Positions 1 through 7,286 of a DNA stretch of 10,979 bases are shown piece by piece. The notes under the pieces are model-generated. The model saw only the letters and a program-made list of their open reading frames with translations. It was not told the origin of the DNA and did no database searches. The stretch is from an uncultured Flavobacteriales bacterium. Lineage in GTDB: Bacteria; Bacteroidota; Bacteroidia; Flavobacteriales_D; Crocinitomicaceae. Positions within the stretch are counted from its first letter, which is position 1; each line of letters begins with the position of its first letter. The position numbers were made by a program, and so were the translations under genes. The DNA is taken from assembly GCA_903879765.1 (NCBI GenBank), contig CAIRMS010000302.1:1-10979 (forward strand). The letters are read 5' to 3'.

Positions 1-541
1 AAGAATCAATAAACGATTCCTTGGAAATTGCTTTTGCACCCCATAAAATAAAAACAACGCCTGTTTTTTGTTCATTGATTCTTTGAATGACAGCATCCGT
101 AAATTTCTCCCATCCAAATCCTTTGTGCGAGTCAGGCCTTCCTTCCTCAACTGTCAAAGAAGAATTTAATAATAATACTCCTTGTTCTGCCCAACGAGCA
201 AGATTGCCATTTTCAGGCATTGGAATACCTAAATCCAATTGAATTTCTTTGAAAATATTTAATAAACTCTTAGGAAACGGCTTTACATCTGGCTCAACAG
301 AAAAACAAAGTCCGTGAGCGTGACCTTTCGTGGGATATGGATCTTGTCCTAAAATGACCACTTTTAATTCATTGAACGGACACAAATCAAATGCCCGAAA
401 AATCTGTGATCCTTTTGGAAAAACACTTCCTTTATGCTCAATATATGCCAGTCGAACCTGTTCCGTGAGTTGCGAAAAATAAGGCAATTGAAATTCACTT
501 TCTAACGCTTCTTTCCAAGATGCATGAATGGCAATGCTCAT
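1..541 (-). CDS. ung: Uracil-DNA glycosylase, family 1 (3' end outside window)
   Basis: DNA repair enzyme that removes uracil from DNA by cutting the N-glycosidic bond, starting base excision repair in the cytoplasm. The 180 residues visible from ATG 541 contain motif A GQDPYPTKGHAHGLCFS (residues 65-81), with the presumed water-activating Asp67 and uracil-stacking Phe80. They also contain the uracil-binding Asn126 in LLLNSSLTV, followed by EEGRPDSHKGFGWE. Family members are about 220-230 residues, so roughly the last 40-45 are missing, including the HPSPLS-type catalytic His/leucine loop. It follows the Asp-box protein by 4 bases and so ends the purT-led unit as far as visible. Odd point: the usual GQDPYH of family 1 reads GQDPYP here. 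The identification rests on motifs read by eye and is secure at family level. Confidence 0.95.
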   Translation of the reverse strand, partial: MSIAIHASWKEALESEFQLPYFSQLTEQVRLAYIEHKGSVFPKGSQIFRAFDLCPFNELKVVILGQDPYPTKGHAHGLCFSVEPDVKPFPKSLLNIFKEIQLDLGIPMPENGNLARWAEQGVLLLNSSLTVEEGRPDSHKGFGWEKFTDAVIQRINEQKTGVVFILWGAKAISKESFIDS

Positions 542-545
542 ATTG

Positions 546-1832
546 CTATTTTATTTTGTCGATAATCGCCGTCCAAAGCGTGATTTTTCCTTCATCCATT
601 CTTGGCCAGATTGGTCGAACAACACCGTTTACTGCAGAGATCCCTAAATAATCACCAAAAAATACGCGCTCATTCGGTGTAAAAGGTTTTTCTGAAATCG
701 TTTGCTCTTGAAATGTTTTTCCGCCATCCTTGCTGATTGCCCAAACAACATCCGTTGCTTTATTCGTTTGTTTTCGACGATCGTAATAGACAAAATGTAA
801 ATTTCCGTTGGATTGATCAATGCACATCGTTGTTAAAAACTGGTGTGATTTCGTTTTATCTTGATTTACTTTTATTGGTTCAGACCAACTTTCTCCACCA
901 TCCGTTGATTTGAGTAACCAAACATCCGTATTATCAGCACCATTTCGTTGGTCACACCAATTGAGGTAGATGGTTCCTTGATTTGGACCTTGACTCATAT
1001 CAGACATTAAAAATGGCAATCCATTTGCACGGAAAAACCCTGGAATAGAAATGTCCCAACCACCAATTTGGCTAGACAATGGTCGCTCTTCCGATAACCA
1101 AGTTAATCCATCATCCATGGATTTTTGAAACACCAAACCTCTAGGACCTGTCCAGGAAACATAAATCTCTCCATTTGGACCCAAAGCTGGTACTGCACCC
1201 TCAACCGTGTCGTCACCGTCCAAGCAATCCCCCCCAAATTTAGAAATGCGTATTGGTGTTGACCATGATTTTCCACGATCGACAGACTTCGAAAAAACAA
1301 TAAGCGACGTGTCCTTCGGATCTGCCGAATCATATGCATCAAATTGTGTCCAAGTCATGTAAAGCACATTGGTTTTTGGATCGATCACCACCCAATGTTT
1401 ATCCTGAACTTTCGTGCCATTAGGCGCTGGAAAAGTCCCTGTATTGAACTTTCCTGTAATCGTTTCGGATGTTTGACAAACAATTCGGTCGAGATGAGTT
1501 CCTTTCGCATAATCCGCCAAATGAAAATAATAAAGTCGGCCTAGCTGATCAAATTGCAACACAGGATCTCCAAAAACTCCGTAAGGACTTTCCATCTTTT
1601 TGCTTTTCCAGGTCAAACCACCATCAACAGAATAATGATAACCTTGAAGAACAGATCCGGCAGCAATTTCATTCGGTTTTTTCGGATTAATTGCAATGGA
1701 TGGTTCACATTCGTTATACGGATATTTAGAACTTACCGGAGGAATCTGAACATTCTTATATGGACTTTGTCCAACTAATGCAGTACTAAAAATCCAAAAA
1801 TTAACGAAGCCAATAATGAAGGCGTTTTTCAT
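546..1832 (-). CDS. Exported Asp-box (BNR) beta-propeller protein, sialidase-fold
   Basis: 428 residues. Residues 1-21 are an N-terminal signal peptide (MKNAFIIG then a hydrophobic stretch to about ALVG, with Gln22 as a likely mature N-terminus), so the protein is exported. Five Asp-box repeats (S-x-D-x-G-x-T/S-W/F) lie at about 68-75, 183-190, 238-245, 309-316 and 367-374, the mark of sialidase-type six-bladed propellers. I do not see the RIP motif or a clear arginine triad of true sialidases, and the N-terminal NECEPSIAINP resembles non-sialidase BNR proteins. 'Exo-alpha-sialidase' would therefore over-call it; the substrate is unknown. There is no type IX secretion C-terminal domain after the propeller. 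The start at 1832 gives the signal peptide and overlaps the M61 gene by 32 bases. No later ATG would keep the signal peptide. Confidence 0.85.
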   Translation of the reverse strand: MKNAFIIGFVNFWIFSTALVGQSPYKNVQIPPVSSKYPYNECEPSIAINPKKPNEIAAGSVLQGYHYSVDGGLTWKSKKMESPYGVFGDPVLQFDQLGRLYYFHLADYAKGTHLDRIVCQTSETITGKFNTGTFPAPNGTKVQDKHWVVIDPKTNVLYMTWTQFDAYDSADPKDTSLIVFSKSVDRGKSWSTPIRISKFGGDCLDGDDTVEGAVPALGPNGEIYVSWTGPRGLVFQKSMDDGLTWLSEERPLSSQIGGWDISIPGFFRANGLPFLMSDMSQGPNQGTIYLNWCDQRNGADNTDVWLLKSTDGGESWSEPIKVNQDKTKSHQFLTTMCIDQSNGNLHFVYYDRRKQTNKATDVVWAISKDGGKTFQEQTISEKPFTPNERVFFGDYLGISAVNGVVRPIWPRMDEGKITLWTAIIDKIK

Positions 1833-3561
1833 TCGAAGTTGATTTAGTCAGTGAAAATTGTTGTTTTTTATAGGGCTGGATGGTTACTTGAACGGAGAAC
1901 AGTTTTTCATCTCTAGCGATTAATAATTCGCAACTTTCCAGATTTTCCATTCCACTCATCATTCCTTCGAACATTCCTTGATCTACTCGGTATGCGTTAC
2001 ATCCAATGATTTCATCACCGACGCTAATTCCTGCTTCTTCTGCACTTGAGCCGAATCGTACTGACTTCACCATAACTTTTCCTCCCTCTTCTCTTACCGA
2101 GGCACCAAATGAAGGATTATTAGAGCTAATGTCTTGCACATTTAATCCAACAGGCGCATAGAATTCTTTGTATGGGATCACCTCAGTTCCATCCACATAT
2201 TTCGCAAAGAAATCATCCATGTTTTTACCGACAAATTTGGATAATTCCGCTTTGAATTCCGCTTCTGAAAATCCACGTTTTAATCCTTCATAATAGGTCA
2301 CATACAAATGTTGCATAAAATGATCCAAACATTTCTTTCCATCCGAATCGGCAACAATCATCGCATCAATTAACGAAGCTAAAACAGAACCGCGAGAATA
2401 GTAGGTCATCGTGGTGTTGGAACTGTTTTCATTAGGACGATAAGCCTTCACCCAAGCATCAAAACTGGCATGAGCAACCGGTTGTACGCGCGATCCGGGA
2501 GTACCCTCTACATAGTTTATAGAAGATTGTAATTTCGCCAAGAACTGCTCTTCCGTATAGAATCCTGTTCTTCGCAAAATCAATTCATCGTAGTAAGATG
2601 TAAAACCCTCCATCACCCACAAAAGACTTGTGTAATTTTCTTGATCGTAATTAAAAGGTCCTAATTCAATTGGACGAATGCGTTTGACATTCCATAGGTG
2701 GAAATATTCGTGTGCGACTAAGTTTAGAAAATCCACGTATTGATTACCGGCATATGTCCAACGATTGACACTCAACACACAAGAACTCTTGTGCTCAAGT
2801 CCACCTTGTCCATCAACAACGTTATGAACGATAAACGTATAATTCTTATTTGGATTTTTTCCTATCACCGCCGTTTCAGCTTCGACAATTTTAGCCATGT
2901 CTCTTTTGATTTGATCAACATTGCCATTGAACTCTCCATACATGGCAACAGTATGTAAAACTCCAGCCGCTGTAAATTCGAAAATTTCTTGATTTCCTAT
3001 TTCTATCGGACAATCAACCAATTGGTCATAATCTTCAAACAGAAAACGTTGTCCTGAACCTTTTGAATTATCTCGAGACAAGGATGTCGAAATGCGTTTA
3101 AAAGATTCGTGAGGAAAAATAGTCACGGATCCAGCTTGGTTCATTGCCTTTTCAACATACATAAATACACCAGATCCACTAACAAACCCATGCGATAAAT
3201 CTAGAAAAGGTGTGCGCACAGAAACTTCGAATGAATATACCTCATATTTTACTTGGACATCTTTCGAGTTTTCTGTTTCGATGATCCATGCATTTTTCGA
3301 TTTCTTGCTCACCTTCAACGGTTTTCCATCCTTCGTAAATGCTTTTACCAAATTGATGTTTTTCGAAAACTCACGCACCAAATAAGAGCCTGGAGTCCAA
3401 ACTGGGAGTTTCACTTCAATTTGCTTCTCGTTAACTTCGGAAATGTTCATTTGTACCTCGAAATAGTGATTTTGAGGTTTCGGCATGCGCAATTCATACG
3501 AAATAGACATTCCAAATGAACTCAAAGGAATGCACATTAAAAAAAGGATTAGTTGTCTCAT
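1801..3561 (-). CDS. M61 family metallo-aminopeptidase with PDZ domain, exported
   Basis: 586 residues. A short signal peptide (about 1-17, MRQLILFLMCIPLSSFG) sends it to the periplasm or outer membrane face. The M61 N-terminal beta domain occupies about 20-190. The zinc motif HEYFH is at 284-288 in LVAHEYFHLWNVKRIRP, and the third ligand Glu318 is in WVMEGFTSYYDE. The conserved YYSRGSVLASLID is at 387-399. A PDZ domain spans about 470-560, with GSSAEEAGISVGDEIIG as its core. The length and the ending in a WL motif are usual for the family, so the C-terminus that overlaps the next gene looks genuine. M61 is the glycyl-aminopeptidase family; the natural substrate here is unknown. It begins inside the purT stop (ATGA, 4-base overlap), suggesting translational coupling. 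Confidence 0.95.
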   Translation of the reverse strand: MRQLILFLMCIPLSSFGMSISYELRMPKPQNHYFEVQMNISEVNEKQIEVKLPVWTPGSYLVREFSKNINLVKAFTKDGKPLKVSKKSKNAWIIETENSKDVQVKYEVYSFEVSVRTPFLDLSHGFVSGSGVFMYVEKAMNQAGSVTIFPHESFKRISTSLSRDNSKGSGQRFLFEDYDQLVDCPIEIGNQEIFEFTAAGVLHTVAMYGEFNGNVDQIKRDMAKIVEAETAVIGKNPNKNYTFIVHNVVDGQGGLEHKSSCVLSVNRWTYAGNQYVDFLNLVAHEYFHLWNVKRIRPIELGPFNYDQENYTSLLWVMEGFTSYYDELILRRTGFYTEEQFLAKLQSSINYVEGTPGSRVQPVAHASFDAWVKAYRPNENSSNTTMTYYSRGSVLASLIDAMIVADSDGKKCLDHFMQHLYVTYYEGLKRGFSEAEFKAELSKFVGKNMDDFFAKYVDGTEVIPYKEFYAPVGLNVQDISSNNPSFGASVREEGGKVMVKSVRFGSSAEEAGISVGDEIIGCNAYRVDQGMFEGMMSGMENLESCELLIARDEKLFSVQVTIQPYKKQQFSLTKSTSNEKRLHYWLR

Positions 3562-4718
3562 TTTACTTGGATTTTAGCCGCTGTTAATTTTGCTTTTTCA
3601 ACTAGGTCTTGAACAGATTCTGTGCCAAAGGAAAGTGCAACAGCCATACGGCGATAAGGTCTTGTTGTTGGTTTGCCAAAAATGCGCACTTCTGTATTTT
3701 CGATGGACAATGCATTTTCTAGCCCAACAAATTGTGGAGCATTATCAGCTGACTCCGTAGCCAAAACAACCGCACTTGCGCCATTTTGAATGTGTTCAAT
3801 TTTCGGAATGGGCAATCCTAATATTGCTCTGGCATGCAATTCAAATTCGGATAAATTTTGAGTTCCCGCCAAGGTAACCATTCCGGTGTCGTGTGGACGA
3901 GGAGAAAGTTCAGAGAAATATGCTCCTTCTTTGGTGATAAAAAATTCCACTCCCCAAATTCCCGCTCCGCCAAGAGCAGCAGTAACTTTTTCTGCCATTT
4001 CTTGTGCTTCAGCAAGGTGCTCTGGATTCATTGGCATTGGTTGCCAGCTTTCTTGGTAATCACCACGTTCTTGACGGTGTCCAATTGGTGGACAAAACAA
4101 AGTGTCGCCATTTTTTTGAGTGACTGTTAGAAGCGTGATTTCATAATCAAAATCGATAAATCCTTCGACAATTACCTCTTTCAAATCACCTCTTGAGCCT
4201 TCCATGGCGTAATCCCAAGCTTTTTGAATATCGGACTGAGATTTTATAACAGATTGACCTTTACCGGAACTAGACATTAAAGGTTTAACCACACAAGGAA
4301 TACCACACACTTCAACACCTGCAACTAATTCTTCATAACTCGTAGCATAACGATACGTCGCTGTGCGCACACTCAAATCTTTCGCGGCCAAATCGCGAAT
4401 CGCTTTTCGGTTCATGGTGAAATTGGCTGCTTTCGCGCTTGGAACAACTTGAATGCCTTGTTTTTCATAGTCGTAAAAACGCTCTGTTCGAATAGCCTCG
4501 ATTTCAGGAACGATCAAGTCCGGTTGATGTTTCGCCACGATGCGATCAAGTTCCTTTCCATCCAACATATTTATCACTTCGAATTCGTCTGCTACTTGCA
4601 TCGCTGGCGCACCAACATAGCTATCTACAGCAATCACGTGTTGGCCATAACGTTGACAAGCTATGACAAATTCTTTTCCGAGTTCACCAGAACCCAACAG
4701 TAGGATCTTTATATTCAT
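3558..4718 (-). CDS. purT: Formate-dependent phosphoribosylglycinamide formyltransferase (GAR transformylase 2)
   Basis: Converts GAR, formate and ATP to formyl-GAR, ADP and phosphate in de novo purine synthesis, independent of folate. It is a cytoplasmic ATP-grasp enzyme. Its 386 residues are close to the 392 of E. coli PurT. An N-terminal nucleotide-binding-like fold starts with LLGSGELGKE (7-16). The ATP-grasp loop is KPLMSSSGKGQS (145-156). IGHRQERGDYQESWQP (212-227) is a near match to the E. coli enzyme. Metal-binding acids are Glu258 in GVEFF and Glu270 in SELSPRPHDTG. The start ATG 4718 gives the family's usual MxIKILLLGSGELGKE opening. It is the first gene of the leftward unit, with a TAnnTTTG box only 4 bases upstream of the ATG. 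Confidence 0.97.
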   Translation of the reverse strand: MNIKILLLGSGELGKEFVIACQRYGQHVIAVDSYVGAPAMQVADEFEVINMLDGKELDRIVAKHQPDLIVPEIEAIRTERFYDYEKQGIQVVPSAKAANFTMNRKAIRDLAAKDLSVRTATYRYATSYEELVAGVEVCGIPCVVKPLMSSSGKGQSVIKSQSDIQKAWDYAMEGSRGDLKEVIVEGFIDFDYEITLLTVTQKNGDTLFCPPIGHRQERGDYQESWQPMPMNPEHLAEAQEMAEKVTAALGGAGIWGVEFFITKEGAYFSELSPRPHDTGMVTLAGTQNLSEFELHARAILGLPIPKIEHIQNGASAVVLATESADNAPQFVGLENALSIENTEVRIFGKPTTRPYRRMAVALSFGTESVQDLVEKAKLTAAKIQVK

Positions 4719-4722
4719 ACAA

Positions 4723-4730
4723 CAAAAGTA
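4723..4730 (-). promoter_or_regulatory. Bacteroidota -7 box (TACTTTTG) of purT
   Basis: On the minus strand this reads TACTTTTG, an exact TAnnTTTG, the known -7 consensus of Bacteroidota housekeeping sigma. It ends 4 bases before the purT ATG, so transcription would start at or next to the start codon. I see no convincing TTTG -33 element at the usual distance, only T-rich sequence. Confidence 0.5.
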
Positions 4731-4815
4731 GTGAAAGAAGAAAAACTTTATAGCAGGTCTGACAAGTTATGCGCATATTAGACATCTCATCATGAGAAAG
4801 GAAAACAAATTTTGT

Positions 4816-4823
4816 TAACTTTG
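4816..4823 (+). promoter_or_regulatory. Bacteroidota -7 box (TAACTTTG) of the VTC/DUF4956 unit
   Basis: TAACTTTG matches TAnnTTTG exactly and ends 11 bases before the ATG at 4835. No TTTG -33 element is visible at the normal spacing, so an activator or alternative upstream contact is possible. The box lies inside the GTTAA-N7-TTAAC inverted repeat. Confidence 0.5.
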
Positions 4824-4834
4824 GCTTAACATAT

Positions 4835-5593
4835 ATGAACGAGACCAACGATTTTCTTCAATCTTTCGAGACTATTTCTTTACAAGAAATGGACCGTGTG
4901 AAGCTAATGAATCGTGTTGACACTAAATTTGCATTCACCGTCATTGAATTAGGTCACCTTTTACCTTTACTATCTGATTCTTATTACGTTTTAAAGGTGG
5001 AAGAAACGACCACTCCTCACTACGAAAGCCTTTATTTCGACGATGAGCGTTTTTCGTTTTTTCGAGATCATCACAATGGCAAAGGAGATCGTTTTAAAGT
5101 ACGCATTCGAAAATACGTCGAGTCAAATCTTTTCTTTTTAGAGATTAAACACAAGATTAAAGGTCGGACAGACAAAAAACGAATAGTAACGGATCAATTC
5201 AATGAAGTACTTCCAGAAAGTGATTTGGCTTTTGTCCAAAATGAACTTCATTCCAATAAAAATTTAGTGCCAACCATGTGGAATTCGTTCCAACGAATCA
5301 CGTTAGTTTCAAAAACGGAAAACGAGCGATTAACACTTGACTTCAATATTCTTTTTGAAAAAGATGGTGTAAAAAAATCGTTCAATCAACTGGTCATAGC
5401 TGAATTAAAACAAGAAGATTTAAATCGAAATAGCACTTTTTATCAATTGATGAAAAAGCACCAAATTCGTCCATACAGACTGAGTAAATATTGCTTAGGA
5501 TCTGTTGAAATTTATGGTGAAGAAAAATTAAAATTCAACCGTTTCAAAAAAAAATTACTTTATTTAAAAAAAATAAACCGCGATGCTCTTTAA
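4835..5593 (+). CDS. VTC-domain protein (candidate polyphosphate polymerase-like, CYTH/TTM fold)
   Basis: 252 residues with no signal peptide or membrane span, so cytoplasmic or membrane-associated through a partner. It matches the VTC domain of yeast Vtc4, a tunnel-shaped triphosphate-binding fold that makes polyphosphate from ATP. Hallmarks in order are LMNRVDTKF (24-32; Arg27, Lys31), SLYFDD (65-70), HHNGKGDRFKVRIRKY (79-94; Arg86, Arg90, Arg92), FLEIKHKIKGRTDKKR (101-116; Glu103, Lys105), an acidic strand VIAELKQE (187-194; Glu190) and RPYRLSKYCLG (212-222; Lys218). These fit the basic tunnel and metal-binding Glu of the family. The tail (about 230-248) is very Lys-rich. It overlaps the DUF4956 gene by 11 bases, a recurrent pairing in bacteria. 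Polymerase activity is inferred; a role in binding or cleaving triphosphates is also possible. Confidence 0.85.
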   Translation: MNETNDFLQSFETISLQEMDRVKLMNRVDTKFAFTVIELGHLLPLLSDSYYVLKVEETTTPHYESLYFDDERFSFFRDHHNGKGDRFKVRIRKYVESNLFFLEIKHKIKGRTDKKRIVTDQFNEVLPESDLAFVQNELHSNKNLVPTMWNSFQRITLVSKTENERLTLDFNILFEKDGVKKSFNQLVIAELKQEDLNRNSTFYQLMKKHQIRPYRLSKYCLGSVEIYGEEKLKFNRFKKKLLYLKKINRDAL

Positions 5594-6254
5594 CTCCATT
5601 CTACTTCCGCTAAAAAAAGCGGCACTTTCTAGCTCGACATTAACTTGGTTCAGTGATGATTTTTATGTTTTATTGGTTCGATTAGGAATCAACCTACTTT
5701 TCCTGACGATTTTAATTCGTTTTCTTTATTACCCAAAAACACAACGTAAAGATTATTTATTTACGTATTATTTAATCGGGACGATCACGTTTTTCTTGTG
5801 TTTTGGATTGATGCAAATGGATATTGATACAGGAATGGGGCTAGGATTATTCGCCATTTTTGGAATCATCAGGTACCGCACCGATGCCATCGAGATTAAG
5901 GAAATGACTTACCTGTTCATGATTATTGGCGTAAGTGTAGTTAATGCCTTAGCTTCCAATGAATTAAGTGTTTCTGAGGTGGCGGTTATAAATGTTTCCG
6001 TTGTTTTATTAACCTTCATTTTAGAAAATCTTTGGTTGATGAAGCACGAAACACGTAAAACCATCAACTACGAGCGAATTGATTTGATTACCCCAGAAAA
6101 ATATGAGGAAATGAAAGCTGATTTGGAAAAACGCACAGGCCTTGCCATAAATCGGGTGGAAATTGGTAAAATTGACTTTTTAAATGATACTGCTCTCATT
6201 CGAATTTATTATTTCGACGACGAACAAGCTTTTTCGGACTACAACAATCAATAA
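5583..6254 (+). CDS. DUF4956 domain membrane protein, partner of VTC-domain protein
   Basis: 223 residues. Hydrophobic segments lie at about 28-49, 58-78, 83-96 (short, Gly-rich), 107-124 and 131-151, so it is an inner-membrane protein with four or five spans. A soluble C-terminal domain (about 155-223) follows, containing TPEKYEEMKADLEKRTGL and a beta-rich IGKIDFLNDTALIRIYYF. The family mark is the very conserved block MGLGLFAIFGIIRYRTD (85-101) plus AIEIKEMTYLF. The start ATG 5583 lies inside the last codons of the VTC gene (11-base overlap), which implies coupled translation and a shared complex. By analogy with yeast VTC, where the catalytic domain is tethered to membrane helices, it may carry a product across the membrane. 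That is inference, and the family's function is not established to my knowledge. Confidence 0.85.
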   Translation: MLFNSILLPLKKAALSSSTLTWFSDDFYVLLVRLGINLLFLTILIRFLYYPKTQRKDYLFTYYLIGTITFFLCFGLMQMDIDTGMGLGLFAIFGIIRYRTDAIEIKEMTYLFMIIGVSVVNALASNELSVSEVAVINVSVVLLTFILENLWLMKHETRKTINYERIDLITPEKYEEMKADLEKRTGLAINRVEIGKIDFLNDTALIRIYYFDDEQAFSDYNNQ

Positions 6255-6258
6255 AGCG

Positions 6259-6266
6259 TATCTTTG
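6259..6266 (+). promoter_or_regulatory. Candidate internal -7 box (TATCTTTG) before lpxK
   Basis: TATCTTTG matches TAnnTTTG exactly, lies in the 15-base gap after the DUF4956 stop and ends 3 bases before the lpxK ATG at 6270. It implies that lpxK may be transcribed separately as well as by read-through. No good -33 element is seen. The box also explains the in-frame TTG at 6264, which should not be read as the start codon. Confidence 0.45.
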
Positions 6267-6269
6267 AGG

Positions 6270-7286
6270 ATGAGAAAAATCGGACTACTTCCTTTCACGA
6301 TTTTATATTGGCTCATCACACATACACGGAATATCCTATTTGATGTGGGTATTCTAAAATCCTATTTAATCCCAGGGAAATCAATTTCGGTTGGCAATTT
6401 ATCCGTTGGCGGAACAGGAAAAACACCCATGGTGAACTATTTAACGAATCTTATTCAAAACGATCATGCTGTTCAAATCTTGAGTCGTGGGTATGGCCGT
6501 AAAACAACAGGATTTCGACAGGTAAATTCTATGGATGATGCCCGAAGCGTTGGGGATGAGCCTCTCACCTATTTTCAAAAGTTCGCGCCAAAAACAGAAG
6601 TATTTGTTTGTGAAAAACGACAAGTGGCCATTTTGAAAATGAAGGAACTTAATCCAAACTCCACAATCATTTTAGATGATGCTTTTCAGCACCGCTACGT
6701 AAAACCCGGATTTCAATTAATATTAACTCCTTTTCACGAGCAATTCCTGAATGATTGTCACCTGCCATCAGGTAATCTCAGAGAGTCCAAAGAAGGTGCA
6801 AATCGCGCAGATGCAATCGTTGTGACAAAATGTCCAAATCTAACAAAAGAAGAGATGGATTCGCATCGAAAACGATATGCTTCTTACGAAAAACCGGTAT
6901 TCTTCTCCCAAATTGATTATGCGGAATTTCAAGCGATTGGTCAAGCCATTCCTTCCATGAAATCGATTTTATTAGTGACAGGTATCTCCTCTACAACATC
7001 CTTGAAAAATCACTTGTTGGAATCCTATGAGGTGGAGGAACTTAAATTTGGTGACCATCACCCGTTTACACTAGGAAATATCGAAGAAATTCACAGAAAA
7101 TTTGATACCTTTGCAAGCAAGGAAATGGCCATCGTTACAACAGAAAAGGACCTAGTGAAAATACAGGGTCTTCTTTCTGAAACTGACCGACAAACCTATC
7201 CGTGGTACGTTCTTCCAATTACCGTAAAAATGGAAGACGAAGAAGCGTTTAATTCGATGATAAAAGATTATGTTAGAAACAATTAA
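6270..7286 (+). CDS. lpxK: Tetraacyldisaccharide 4'-kinase (lipid A synthesis)
   Basis: Phosphorylates the 4' position of tetraacyldisaccharide 1-phosphate to give lipid IVA, at the cytoplasmic face of the inner membrane. The 338 residues from ATG 6270 contain an N-terminal hydrophobic/amphipathic segment (about 4-18). They also contain the P-loop SVGNLSVGGTGKTP (40-53), SRGYGRKT (72-79) and VGDEP (94-98, with the catalytic-base Asp96). Further on are ILDDAFQHR (134-142), GDHHPFT (261-267, conserved His) and VTTEKD (289-294). I chose ATG 6270 over the in-frame TTG 6264, because that TTG is the end of a TATCTTTG promoter box. The stop overlaps the nucleoside phosphorylase start by 17 bases. 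It shows that the organism makes lipid A. Confidence 0.95.
   Translation: MRKIGLLPFTILYWLITHTRNILFDVGILKSYLIPGKSISVGNLSVGGTGKTPMVNYLTNLIQNDHAVQILSRGYGRKTTGFRQVNSMDDARSVGDEPLTYFQKFAPKTEVFVCEKRQVAILKMKELNPNSTIILDDAFQHRYVKPGFQLILTPFHEQFLNDCHLPSGNLRESKEGANRADAIVVTKCPNLTKEEMDSHRKRYASYEKPVFFSQIDYAEFQAIGQAIPSMKSILLVTGISSTTSLKNHLLESYEVEELKFGDHHPFTLGNIEEIHRKFDTFASKEMAIVTTEKDLVKIQGLLSETDRQTYPWYVLPITVKMEDEEAFNSMIKDYVRNN

Larger units (their letters stand above)
4719..4834. promoter_or_regulatory. Divergent intergenic promoter region, purT / VTC-domain gene
   Basis: The only real intergenic space in the window. It separates the two divergent units and holds one TAnnTTTG box per strand. Three short perfect inverted repeats lie on the plus-strand side. 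CTCAT-C-ATGAG is at 4786-4796. AACAAA-T-TTTGTT is at 4804-4816. GTTAA-N7-TTAAC is at 4814-4830. The last two meet at and cover the plus-strand -7 box, so they could be operator half-sites; that is inference. No riboswitch-like or RNA gene structure was recognised. Confidence 0.6.

Noticed and set aside
4719..4834. Possible riboswitch or PurR-type control element upstream of purT
   Set aside because: The leader before purT would be about 4 bases if the -7 box is used, leaving no room for a riboswitch; no recognisable purine aptamer or PurR-like operator was seen.
6264..6269. In-frame TTG as an alternative lpxK start
   Set aside because: It is the end of a TAnnTTTG box and adds only two residues before a normal ATG; the ATG at 6270 is preferred.
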